22,426 bases of DNA. Source: Phyllobacteriaceae bacterium UBA1940. GTDB taxonomy: Bacteria; Pseudomonadota; Alphaproteobacteria; Rhizobiales; Rhizobiaceae. How positions within the stretch are numbered: position 1 is the stretch's first letter; each line of letters starts with the position of its first letter. Under the pieces are notes generated by a model. It did no database searches. It was not told the origin of the DNA and saw nothing but the letters and a program-made list of their open reading frames with translations. A program made the position numbers and the translations under genes. The DNA lies in the NCBI GenBank assembly GCA_002336975.1, contig DDFA01000125.1, positions 13,166 through 35,591 on the forward strand, written 5' to 3'. Below, one piece after another: positions 6,640 through 17,100 of this stretch.

Positions 6640-9285
6640 CTAGACCGTATCCCTGGTTTGGTCTGCCGGACTGTCCAGGGCGGCGAGGATGAAGTCCTGC
6701 TCCGTCAGCGCATGGCGACCGGCAATCAGGAATTCGAGGTCTTCGTCGCGTTCAAGATCGACGACGGCGCGGACCACAGTGCGCTCGTCATTGCCGAATG
6801 TCTCGTGATAGAAGGTGATGCGGTTGATCGGCACCGGCGCTCCGTCATCCGACAATGGAGCGAAGGTGAGACCGCCGAGGGTGGCAGCGATCTTCGACAG
6901 ATCGATGCGGTCGCCAACCGAAAAGTCGCGGATTTCATCGCGCCCGGCGCCGCTATTGGCGATTGCGGCGATGCTCCGGAAGACGAAAACGTCTGCTCCC
7001 GCGCCACCTGCAAGGAAGTTGACGGCATCATCGGCGACGAGCACATCGTCTCCACGCCCGCCAATGGCATGCTCGATCGACCTCAGCACATCCCGGCCGA
7101 TCTCGACACCGGTTGCGACCCCCGTGTCGAGATCGATCACGACGGCCTGCGTCGCTGCTGCGGCATCGTAGACGTCATCGCCATCGCCACCGTCGATCTC
7201 GTCATCGCCATCGTTCGAACCGGGGATGACAATCGCCACGAACGTGTCGTTCCCATCACCGCCCTCCAGTTCGTCGTCACCTGCGCCGCCAATCAGCACA
7301 TCGTTACCGGCCCGGCCGCGCAGATTGTCGTCACCTCCGCCTCCCAGGAGAATATCGTCGCCCCGGCCACCGGAAATGCGATCATCGCCGCGCCCTCCGA
7401 TGACGATCTCGAAGCCCTCGATGCGGTCTCGGCCGATCTCCTGGCCCGTTGCAAGGCCTTCCTCGAGGTCGGTAAGAACGGAGTGGACGAGCGCTGAGAG
7501 ATCGAGCGTGTCGATGCCGTCGCCGCCGGAATAATGGTCGTCGCCATCATCCTCGTCTTTATCGTCATCGTGATGGTTTCGGGCATCGACGCGAACCACA
7601 TCGTTGCCCGCGCCGCCAGACACGATGTCGTCGCCATCGCCACCCGTCAGGATGTCGTCGCCGTCGTTTCCAGCAAGCGTATTGCGGTCGTCGTCTCCCG
7701 TAAGGACATCGTCACCGGCGCCAGCGATGATCGCTTCGATGCTGTCGAGCGTGTCTGTGCCGATTTCCTCGCCGCTCGCCGTGCCGGCGGCGAGGCTGAC
7801 GAAGATGGCGTTCCTCGTGCTGCTCGCATCGAGCGTGTCGTAGCCGTCACCACCCGAATAGTGATCGTTGCCATCATGAGGTGTCATCGCCGATTGACGC
7901 ATCTCTTCGGTGGTGAAACCCGTGACGATGATGTCGTCTCCCGCGCCTGCAATCACGGTGTCATTGCCAGAGCCACCGGTCAGGCGATCGGCGTCGGCCC
8001 CACCGTCAAGCAGATCGTTGCCGGCGTCGCCATCGAGCACATCCATGCCGTCGTCGCCGAACAAGCGATCCGCGCCTGCTCCACCGGAAAGATAATCGTC
8101 GCCTGCCTCGCCAATGAGGATGTCATCGCCTTCTTCGCCAAACAGTTGGTCGTTACCGCTGCCGCCGAACAGGATATCGTTGCCACGCCCGCCGAACAGG
8201 CGGTCATTGCCATGCTCACCGTAGAGTGTATCGTTGCCGTCGCCACCCAGCAGCATGTCGTCGCCCGAACCGCCGAAAATCACATCGTCGGCCTCCCGGC
8301 CATAGACGATATCGTCACCCCCAAAGGCCGAGATGGTGTCCCGCCCGGGGGTGCCGAGCAGCACGTCGTCGCTTTCGGTCCCCCTGATTTCCCCGGCGGG
8401 CCAGTCGAGCAGCGCCATGCGCGCGCCGTTGACGACGCGACCTGTGCCATCCGAGACGGTATAGGTGAAGGTAACCTCTCCGAGCGCACCGCGTTCGGGC
8501 GTGTAAAGCCATAGGTCATCGCCGTAAGCCCTGATCGATCCGCTGGAGACGGTGAGATTGGCGATCGACAAGCGGTCGCCATCGGGATCGAGTGTATTGG
8601 CGAGCAGGTCATCGAGCAGGATGAGTGCTGTCAGGTTCATCAACCCGTTGGCAAGGATGTTTCGGCCAGTCACGACCGGGAGGCGGTTGGTTTTGTCGTC
8701 CTCGTCATCATCGTCGTCCGCATCATCCGGATTTTGGGCGCTTGAACGGCTGCCACCCTCGTTGCTCCACTGGGTGGGCCAACCGACAAAGGAGGGGGAA
8801 GCGGTAAATGTGGCAACGCCGTTGTCGTTGGCAGGTCGCCATTCCGCGGCCTGGAACGCCTTTGTGTCGATGGGCGGTATCTGCGGCAAGGTCTCGTCGA
8901 AGGTCACGCGCACCGAAGCGCGCATCTGACCTGTGCCGGACGCCACCGCTCCTGTCGTGAGGTCCAGCTCGGCCATCATATCGCGGATATAGGCGGCGAC
9001 GTCTTCGATCAGTCCGATCGGGTCGCGAAACTGATTGTCCTGAGCCTCGACCGGGGCCTGTTCTGCCAGGTTTGTGGCGGGGGGCAGCGCTTGGTCGAGG
9101 TCTGGTGCTTTTTGCTTGTCGTCGTCGTCTTGCATCGCGAAGACGGAGCCAAGGCTGCCGAAGAACAGCGCCGGGAAGAGCATGCGGCCGCGCTTGCGTT
9201 CCGGCTGTTCGGCGAGCGCATAGCGGTTTGCCGGTGCGATCGCTGCCTGGGCGTCGGGCCGTTTCAGGATGAGTTTGTCGTCCAT
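6640..9285 (-). CDS. RTX-repeat calcium-binding secreted protein, 881 aa, with cadherin-like domain
   Basis: Predicted cargo of the neighbouring type I system. The start at 9285 is set by GGAGG six bases upstream. Residues 1-200 are not recognised; they include a hydrophobic stretch ([17 protein letters not shown], about 35-51) and an Asp run at 187-197. Residues about 201-283 resemble a cadherin-like/tandem-95 domain ([27 protein letters not shown]). RTX nonapeptides (GGxGxDxxx) fill about 298-452, 520-565, 628-700 and 740-765. A beta-roll spacer module occurs three times from 474. Residues about 757-870 form a peptidase-M10-C-like secretion end ([39 protein letters not shown]). No cysteine is seen and no protease, lipase or other enzyme motif. 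It could be a surface adhesin, a biofilm matrix protein or a calcium-dependent structural partner of the giant peroxidase; the exact function is unknown. Confidence 0.9.
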   Translation of the reverse strand: MDDKLILKRPDAQAAIAPANRYALAEQPERKRGRMLFPALFFGSLGSVFAMQDDDDKQKAPDLDQALPPATNLAEQAPVEAQDNQFRDPIGLIEDVAAYIRDMMAELDLTTGAVASGTGQMRASVRVTFDETLPQIPPIDTKAFQAAEWRPANDNGVATFTASPSFVGWPTQWSNEGGSRSSAQNPDDADDDDDEDDKTNRLPVVTGRNILANGLMNLTALILLDDLLANTLDPDGDRLSIANLTVSSGSIRAYGDDLWLYTPERGALGEVTFTYTVSDGTGRVVNGARMALLDWPAGEIRGTESDDVLLGTPGRDTISAFGGDDIVYGREADDVIFGGSGDDMLLGGDGNDTLYGEHGNDRLFGGRGNDILFGGSGNDQLFGEEGDDILIGEAGDDYLSGGAGADRLFGDDGMDVLDGDAGNDLLDGGADADRLTGGSGNDTVIAGAGDDIIVTGFTTEEMRQSAMTPHDGNDHYSGGDGYDTLDASSTRNAIFVSLAAGTASGEEIGTDTLDSIEAIIAGAGDDVLTGDDDRNTLAGNDGDDILTGGDGDDIVSGGAGNDVVRVDARNHHDDDKDEDDGDDHYSGGDGIDTLDLSALVHSVLTDLEEGLATGQEIGRDRIEGFEIVIGGRGDDRISGGRGDDILLGGGGDDNLRGRAGNDVLIGGAGDDELEGGDGNDTFVAIVIPGSNDGDDEIDGGDGDDVYDAAAATQAVVIDLDTGVATGVEIGRDVLRSIEHAIGGRGDDVLVADDAVNFLAGGAGADVFVFRSIAAIANSGAGRDEIRDFSVGDRIDLSKIAATLGGLTFAPLSDDGAPVPINRITFYHETFGNDERTVVRAVVDLERDEDLEFLIAGRHALTEQDFILAALDSPADQTRDTV
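7000..7866 (-). repeat. Three tandem RTX spacer modules (period 109 and 112 residues)
   Basis: In the 881-residue RTX protein, a module begins at residues 474, 583 and 695 (bases 7866, 7539 and 7203). Each has the pattern GGDGxDxxDxxA, about 15 residues with alternating hydrophobics (for example [18 protein letters not shown]), then SIE/GFE, hydrophobic-IGGRGDD. The third copy runs into the C-terminal secretion domain. The copies are diverged, so this is an old amplification. Confidence 0.8.
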
Positions 9286-9318
9286 GGCAACCTCCTCGGC
9301 AATGGCATCCCGTAAGGG

Positions 9319-11133
9319 CTATTCTGCGGCCGCCCGCTGCTGTTGTGTGGCGCCTGCCTCGACGCGGCGGGTTTTCTCGACCACCAGCGGTCGTGTCTTC
9401 TGGGATGGAAGGATCTCCTCCTTCGGCCCGAAGGCTACAAGCCGGCCGCCTTGCACAAGGCCGATCATGTCGACTGCCTGCAAGGCGCTTGGTCGGTGCG
9501 CGACGATCACGACGATGCCGCCGCGCTCGCGTACTTTGATGATCGCCTGATTGAGTGCTTCTTCGCCTTCCGCATCGAGGTTGGAATTGGGTTCGTCGAG
9601 TACGACGAGGAAGGGATCTCCGTAGAGTGCGCGCGCCAGGGCGATACGTTGCCTCTGGCCAGCGGAAAGGGCGGTGCCGTGGGCGCCAAGTTCGGTTTGG
9701 TAGCCGTTCGGCAGGTGCACGATCATCTCATGAATACCGGCGGCCTTGGCGGCACGGATGATCGAGCGTGCTTCGGGCGTTTCGTCAAAGCGTGAGATAT
9801 TGTCGGAGATCGTACCGTCCATCAGCGCCACATCCTGCGGCAGATAGCCGATATGCTGGTTGAACAACGCTTCCGGCCATTGGTTGAGGTCTGCACCATC
9901 GATCCGAACGGCACCGCGCAAAGCCGGCCAAATGCCGAGCATGGTGCGTGCGAGCGTCGTCTTGCCGCCGCCGGAAGGGCCGATTAGGCCGAGCGCCTGT
10001 CCGGCTTTCAGCTCCAGGCTGACCTCGCTGAGCAGTACGGCGCCGGTCGAAGGGGCAACGGTCGTCACCTTGTCGAGGCTGACGCTCTGGTGTGGTGCTG
10101 GCAGGTCGAGATTGCCGCCGCGCTCATCGAGGACGGCAAGCGTCTCGTTGAGGCGGTGATAGCTGCGGCGGGCTGAAACGACGCCCTTCCACTGGGCGAT
10201 GGCGAGATCGACGGGCGCCAGCGCCCGCGCGGTCACGATGGACGAGGCGATGATCGACCCGGCCGACATCTGGCCGCGGATCGCAAGATAGGCGCCAAGC
10301 CCGAGGATCGCCGACTGGAGGATCATGCGCAGGACCTTGGAAAAGCCCGAAAGGGTGCCGCCGATATCCGAAGTCCTAGTCTGGCTGTCGAGGTGGCGGC
10401 GATTGGCTTTCTCGAAGCGCTCGACGGCGCGACCGGTCATGCCCATGGCATGCAGCACGTCGCTATTGCGCGCATTGCTTTCGGCGATCGAAGTGCGGGC
10501 GACGGAAGCCTTGATCATTGTGCTGGAATGACGCCGCGTCATGATCTCGGCGACCAGCGTGAGCATCGCCAGTACCAGAGCGCCGCCGACTGTCAGATAG
10601 CCGAGCATCGGGTGCAGCAGCCAGACGAAGACGAGGTAGATCGGAATCCACGGCAGGTCGAAGAGTGCAACGGGTCCCTGGCTGGCGAGGAAGCCGCGCA
10701 GCGTATCGACATCGCGGCCGCGCTCCGTGGCTTCCGCCGTAGAATAGCCGAAACGCGGCATCTCGATCACCACCTTGTGGGCGAGAGGCGCAAGCTGCAT
10801 GTCGAGGCGGGCGCCGAGCCGTACGAGGATCTGCGAGCGCAGGACGTCGAACAGGCCCTGGAACAGGTAGAGGCCGATCGCCAGGATCGACAGCGCCACC
10901 AGCGTCGAGATGCTGCCACTGGTCAACGCCCGGTCGTAGATCTGCAGCATGTAGAAGGCGCCAGTCAGCGCCAGCACGTTTATGATCCCGGACAGGCCGA
11001 AAAGATAGATCAGGATTGCGCGCATGCCGCCGATTTTGTGTTGCGGCTCTTTTCTCTTGCTCATCATGAGCCCCCATTTGACTGCCTGCATGATGCTCCG
11101 GCCGGCGGCTGCCGGCCGGAACAGCCCCTTCAT
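9319..11133 (-). CDS. Type I secretion ABC exporter (PrtD/PrsD/HlyB family)
   Basis: This is the inner-membrane ATPase that recognises RTX cargo and drives export. It has a transmembrane domain with about six helices (residues 40-310; YMLQIYDRALTSGS is typical of the family) and a nucleotide-binding domain. Walker A is GPSGGGKTT (385-393), the Q-loop is Q433, the signature is LSAGQRQRIALARAL from 489, Walker B is FLVVLDEPNSNLD from 508, and the H-loop His is 546. There is no N-terminal C39-like peptidase domain, as in PrtD-type exporters. The frame opens at an ATG at 11133, two bases after the stop of the giant RTX gene, but without a Shine-Dalgarno. Later starts at 11091 (preceded by GGAG) or 11067/11064 (preceded by GGGGG) are plausible, and the transmembrane domain begins only after them. 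The gap to the next RTX gene is 33 bases. Confidence 0.95.
   Translation of the reverse strand: MKGLFRPAAAGRSIMQAVKWGLMMSKRKEPQHKIGGMRAILIYLFGLSGIINVLALTGAFYMLQIYDRALTSGSISTLVALSILAIGLYLFQGLFDVLRSQILVRLGARLDMQLAPLAHKVVIEMPRFGYSTAEATERGRDVDTLRGFLASQGPVALFDLPWIPIYLVFVWLLHPMLGYLTVGGALVLAMLTLVAEIMTRRHSSTMIKASVARTSIAESNARNSDVLHAMGMTGRAVERFEKANRRHLDSQTRTSDIGGTLSGFSKVLRMILQSAILGLGAYLAIRGQMSAGSIIASSIVTARALAPVDLAIAQWKGVVSARRSYHRLNETLAVLDERGGNLDLPAPHQSVSLDKVTTVAPSTGAVLLSEVSLELKAGQALGLIGPSGGGKTTLARTMLGIWPALRGAVRIDGADLNQWPEALFNQHIGYLPQDVALMDGTISDNISRFDETPEARSIIRAAKAAGIHEMIVHLPNGYQTELGAHGTALSAGQRQRIALARALYGDPFLVVLDEPNSNLDAEGEEALNQAIIKVRERGGIVVIVAHRPSALQAVDMIGLVQGGRLVAFGPKEEILPSQKTRPLVVEKTRRVEAGATQQQRAAAE
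11097..11120 (-). promoter_or_regulatory. Perfect 10-bp hairpin at the giant RTX/ABC exporter junction
   Basis: TCCGGCCGGC at 11097-11106, loop GGCT, then GCCGGCCGGA at 11111-11120 form a perfect GC-rich stem. It lies 16 to 39 bases past the stop of the giant RTX gene. It is not followed by a T-run in the direction of transcription, so it is not a standard intrinsic terminator. It would suit an intercistronic stability, processing or attenuation element, particularly if the exporter is translated from 11091 or 11067 rather than 11133. Confidence 0.6.
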
Positions 11134-11135
11134 GC

Positions 11136-14100
11136 TCAGGAGACGCCGGTGAAGTCGGCAGCCTTGAGGTTATGCGTGCCGATCAGCGTCAGCTCGAAAT
11201 CGGCATCCGGGTCTGCATCGACACTGCCGCGGATCACCGTGACGTCGGTGCCATCGCGCTCCTCGTGGGTCACGACGATCTGGCCTGCGCCGGAAAGCGT
11301 GAAGCCTGCGGTAAGCGTGAAGCCCTGCACGCCTGCCTGCCCGGTATTGGCATCGATCGCCGAGAAATCGATGCGGTCGCCGGGTGCAAAGCCGTAGATC
11401 GTATCGCCGTCGACCGCTGTGACGGAGGTGAAGCGGAAGGTGTCGTTGCCGAGGCCGCCATCGATGATGTTGACCAGATTTGACGCGGTGATCACGTCAT
11501 GACCCGAGCCGCCGATGAAGTTCTCGAAGCCGTAGATCGTGTCGTTACCGACATCCGCGCCGTTGACGCTGCCGCGCCCCAGGAAGCCGTTGCCGAGATC
11601 GACGGTGAGGTTGCCGGTGGCCGCAGCATAGTCGAGCGTGTCGTTGCCTTCTCCGCCCCAGTAGCTGTCGTTGCCATCGCCGACCGTCGCCAGGATCGTA
11701 TCGTCGCCGTCACCGGCCCAGATACGGTCTGCTCCCGCGCCACCTTCAATGATGTCATTGCCGGCATCGCCGAAAATGAGATCGTCGCCGGCGTCGCCGA
11801 ACAGCATGTCGTTGCCGGTTCCGCCATGGATTTCGTCGGCACCCGCACCGCCCGAGGCCACGTCGTCGCCATCTCCACCGGTGATCACGTCGTCGCCATC
11901 CTCGCCCCGCAGCGTGTCGTTTCCGGCGTTTCCGGCAAGGATGTCGCCACCACCGCCGCCGAGCAGGATGTCCGCCGCCGTTCCGCCCGTCAGCACATCT
12001 GCCGAGGCCGTTCCGACGAGGGTACGGACTTCTCCGGGCTGCGGGGTGCCCGTGCCGGGACCGGCGTCGTCATCATCACTATCGTCGTCATCGTCATGAT
12101 CATCGTCGTCACCCTCCTCATCGCCCGAAACGAGGGTCGGCGTGTCACCATGGAAGGTGATGGAGTGCTGGCCGTTTGAAAGCGTGGTGGTGCCGTCACC
12201 ATTGTCGGTTTGCGTGTAGGCATCTGGATCGGCTTCCGCCGGGATCACGATGACGTCCTGCGGACGGAGGGCGCCGACTATCGTGTCCTGACCGCCATTG
12301 CTGCGGAAGACGATGCGGTGCGCCGAAACGAGGCTGGAAATATCGACGATGTCGTCGCCGGCCGATCCTTCGATGGTGATCGTGGAATAGTTCAGGCTTG
12401 TACTGTCGAAATTGCCGATAACCTGGATCGTATCGGTGCCGCTTGTGCCGGCATCGGGGCCGCCATTGCCGTTGTTGGCGGTCACGTTCAGCGTGCCGAT
12501 GGTGATTTCCTCGATATCATCGAGTTCGGCCACGACGGCTTCGACACCGTTCACCGTGCGGGTGATGACGATCTCCGTAGACGTCAGGAACGTCGTGTTG
12601 AGGCTTGCGGCGAGGCCGGCGTTTTGACCCGCGGTGACCGCATAGATGCGGAACAGTTCAGCACCTTGAACCCCTGCCAGTACATAGGTGTCGTTGCCAG
12701 TGCCGCCATTGATTATATCCCGACCATGATTGCTGGTCTGGTTTATCGTGTCATTGCCGCCGCCAGCGAAGACGATATCGTTGCCGGCGCCGCCATTGAG
12801 TGTGTTTGCCAGATTATCTCCAACGAGGATGTCGTCGCCGTTGCCGCCGTCAATGGTGCCATTGTTATCGCGCACCAAGTCGACGCTTGCCGTATCGGTG
12901 CCCGTACCGCGGTAGGTAAAGCTGCCGCCGTTGTTGCCCGTATCGGTGATCGTCACACCGTTTGCGCTGAGGGTGGCGGTCAGGCCGCTGGTCTGTGTGA
13001 TTGCCGAAATGGCCAGCGGGCTATCCGGGTCTGTATCGTTGGCCAGAAGTGCCCAGGTCGGGATCGTGAATGGAGTGCCGGTGGCAACGTTCGTCACGAT
13101 GCGGTCGCTGTTTGCGATCATTGGATCGTCCACGGCGATGACGTTGATCGTCGCCGTTGCCGTCTGGCTGTTGCGAATGCCGTCGTTCACCGTGACTTCG
13201 ATGGTCCGCGGCGTCGTTCCCGGATTATCGGAGGTGCTGGAAAAGCGGACGGAGTCCAAGGCACGCTGGTAGTCCGAGGCACTTGCCGGACCGGTCAAAA
13301 GAAGGACAATCTCGCCATTGACCACCGTCTGTGCAACGGCAATGGCTGCGGGACGGCCGTTCGCGGTCGTCGCCGACAGGGTGTCGCCGGCAACCATGTT
13401 CTTCAGGACAATCCTGGCCGATGCGATCGTGTTGCTGCCCGAAATGCCCGACAGGCTGGAAATACCGACGGCCGCCTGGTTTTCGGTAAATGTATTGGTC
13501 CAACCCATCGACCCGTCGTTGGATGGTGCAGTGTACTGCACGTTCACATTGTCGATCAGAACCGTTTCGTTGTTGTTGTTCACGCCGCTGAAGACGAAGC
13601 GGATTGCCGAATTGGCGGAGAACGGTCCAGTCAAGTTCAGATTGGCCGCACCCTCACCGGACGCCCCATCGATCGTCTGCACCGTATTGAAGGTATTTCC
13701 GTCGGCAGAAAATTGAACGAGAAGGGTTTCGCCGTTGTCGAGCCCAGACTCGTCATAGCTGAAGCTCAGGGTCGCGGTTCCAGTGCCGACCATTGAAAGA
13801 TCGACCGTCCGGGTAATCGTGGCACCAGGAGCGGTGGAGCCGTTTCCGGTATCCTGACGGAATTCGAGCTGGTTTCCGCTGATCCGGATTTCACCAGTCG
13901 TTGCCACGTTCGTTGTGCGGTCGCCGGTTTCCGTCCAGGCCGTCGACCATTGTGCCGTGCCGTTGGAGTTCGCATAGTTTTGTGAACTGAAAGTGTCCCG
14001 GTAGTTCGCACTGTCATAGGCATGCAGATCGACGGTCGGCCCGCGCAGGTCGAGGACGCGGTCGGCAAACTGGATGTGTTCGATGTTGAACAGACGGTCG

Positions 14101-17100
14101 GTGCCTTCGGATTCGAGATTGCGGCCGGTCGCCGGGTCGACCAGACCGGCTGTCGGATTGACGTGGTCGACCGTCACGCTGCCGTCGGCGTTGTAGGTGA
14201 TCTCGTAGTTCTCGAAGTTGTCGTAGTAGACCGCCGTATCGACGTCGCCTTCCTTGCCACCATCGATGATCTCGCGAATGACCTCCAGTTGACGCGGCTT
14301 GATTTCACCGGAGAACAGGCGGTTCTGGATGTCGGCAATCGAGTCGATGCTGAAGGCGGCCCAGGTCTGGCCGCGGGATGCGTCGGGCGAAACCAGAATG
14401 CGCACGTTCAGCCACTTGTCGCCATCGATGATGTCGTTGCCGCCCATGCCGCGGATCGTGTCCGAACCGCCGCCACCGAGGATGATATCCGAGCCGTCGG
14501 ATGTATCCATGACGGCGACCAGCTTTTCACCCAGGGGATTGATCGGGCTACCGTTGGTGTCGAGGTTATGCGGATTGTAGATATCGTAGCGGGTCAGATG
14601 GGCGACCAGCTCCCGCAAGCCCGCGATCCGGTCGACGTTCTTTTCCAAAAGCGCATTGGAGAAGCTTTCAATCGGGGCGTCGGCTTCGACCTGCGAGGCG
14701 TTGCCGTTGGGGTCGTATCCGCCGATCACCACGTCACGACCGGTCAGCGTGTCGTTGCGCTCCCAGCCGGAAAGCCCTTCGACCAGATCATAGCGGTCAC
14801 GCAGGATGTTGTTCTGCTGGTTGACGAAGATGCTGATGTTCATGTTGGCATCGGCGTCGTAGTTGTTGTTCTTGAAGGTCGTCCAGTCGAAGCCGGCCAT
14901 GCCGTTCGAACGGTTGATGCCGATGCCCTGGACCATGATGTCGTCGCCGGATTCGGCGTCGAAGTCCGTGTCGTTCTCGCCGGCGATCATCACATCATGG
15001 CCGATGATGCGCGAATTGAAGAACAGTTCCGAATTGTCGCCGGTGAGCGTCGTCATGTTGCCCTGGGCTTCCATCCAGTCGTCGCCCTCGTTGCCGAGGA
15101 TGGCGCCGCCCCCGCCCGAGGGGGCCCGGATGAAGTCGTTGCCCTGGCCGCCTGAAAGCGTCTTCTGGTCCTCGCCCCCGGTCAGCACGTCGTTGCCGTC
15201 GCCGCCGAAGATCAGGTCGAGGCCCATGCCGCCATTGATGACGTCGTCGCCGCCTTCGCCCTTGATGACGTCGCTGGCGCCGATGTCGGTACCGCTGTCG
15301 GTGATGATGTCGTCGCCGTCGCCGCCATGCAGGTGGTCGACGCCGAAGCCGCCTTCGATGCGGTCGTCGCCGCCTTCGCCCCAGATGGTGTCGTCGCCAG
15401 CGCCGCCGATGAGGATGTCATCCTCATTGCTGCCGCCGAGAACGACATGTTCGTCACCCGTGTACTGGAGGTAGTCGCCGTCGCCGTCATTGTCGAGATC
15501 GCGGCGAATGACGAGCGAAGCGGTGCCGGTGATGGCAGAGATGACGTCGGCCTCGCGTGTCGGGTCGGCATTGCCGAGCCCGTGATTCCACTGCTTGGTC
15601 TGGTCCATCGTGATGATGTAGTCTGCCGTCTGGAATGCCGCGCCGTTGATGTGCAGACCGGTCTCCTCGGTATCCGTGTTGCGTCGAATGAGGTCGGCGA
15701 AGCTGTCGGCTTCCAGTTGGTTGAGCAGGTTCTGGCCCTGCGTACGGCTGAGATAGTAGAAGCGGTCGCCATTCTGCAGGTTCTGGATCTGCATTTCGAA
15801 GATGAAGGTGAATGTGGAGCCGAGCATGCCGCCGAAGGGCATGAGCGCCTCTGCAAGGCCGCCGATCCAGAAATCAACCTTGTTGAGGCCGGTTTCCTGG
15901 CTGGCCCAGGTGCCGGTCGAATTCAGGAAGTCGAGACGGGCCTGGCGCTGCTGGGGTGTCTCGCCCGCCGTGCCGAACACGAGGTTCCAGGCGGCGTCGC
16001 GCTTGGCCTCAGCGGTCGTCGCGCCAAGGATGGCGCTATGCGTGCCATAGGCTGCGATGAAGTTGACGATCGACAGCGGGTTCTTGATGTTGAGCGCGAA
16101 ATCCGCCCAGCTCGTATAGGGCTTGAGATAGCTGTCGTTCGTCTGCTCATAGAACTGGCGCCGCGCCTCATTGAGCGAGGGAATTCCGGTTTCACGCGCG
16201 CGGGCGATGTTGATCGTGGCAAGGTCCAGCGGCAGGCCGACGAGGTTGTTACGCAGAGCGCTGGTGGTGAATTCGTCGATCTCGTTGCCAAACTGTTGGG
16301 TCATGCCGCGAATGATGGCCCCGGACGCGGCATGTGCATCGACGCCTGCATTGCTGAAGGCGATCGGGTTGAGGAAGGCGTCGATCAGGCCGATCTCTTC
16401 CGGGCTGGCCGCTCCTTCGGCGTTGAGCTTGAGCATCTCGACATTCTCGTTGAGCATCGAGTGGCCGAAGCGGTAGACGACCTGCGCGAACTCCTCGAAT
16501 ATCGCACCGTCGATCTCCACGGAGTTCGAGAAGACGAAGGCGTCGATCTGCGGAGCGACGGTGCGCACGAATTCCTCGAAGACGAGGTGCTGGTAGACCA
16601 TCTCCGTCGAGAAGCGTGCCGCCTGGAAGAGGCGTTCGCCGTCCCAGACCAGATTGGCCGAATTGTTCGGCAAGGTGGCAACGTCCACCAGCAGCCATTC
16701 GTTGAGCAGCGCGAGATCGCCTTCGGCCAGAATGGTGGCCTTGATGGCGTTGACCTGACGGTTGTGCTCGCTGTGGAAGATCGAATGGGTCGCCGTCAGG
16801 GCGATGTTCTCGTTGCCGCGGCCATCGCCGACGACGAAGTGCGCGTTCAGCAGTTCGTCGTCATAGGTGACGTTGACGCCGAACATGTTGGGCGTGATCG
16901 GGTTGCCGGTGATATTATCGGCGTCCGGAAGCACAGCGACCGGTGCGGTCGCGGGATTGCGGTCGTGATCGACGGGGCCGCTCGGCACGGCGTTGTGAGC
17001 AATGTCGTTGATGAAGGCACGTCCGGCGGTGAGGCTGGTCTGGGCGTCGAGCGGTATCTGGAGGTTGCCTTCGACCGGACCGTTCGCGGTTACCATCAGC

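Noticed and set aside
6640..8394. Repetitive DNA that might be taken for a CRISPR or minisatellite array
   Set aside because: The periodicity is 27 bases of diverged RTX nonapeptide codons within an open reading frame, with no identical repeats separated by unique spacers.
6628..8514. Two long plus-strand open frames (289 and 326 codons) opposite the 881-residue RTX gene
   Set aside because: Reverse complements of Asp/Gly-rich RTX codons read as Ile/Val/Ala repeats and rarely form stops; the products are simple echoes of the repeats.
12210..13796. 528-codon plus-strand open frame opposite the giant gene
   Set aside because: Antisense shadow; no recognisable motif, and the start has no ribosome-binding site.
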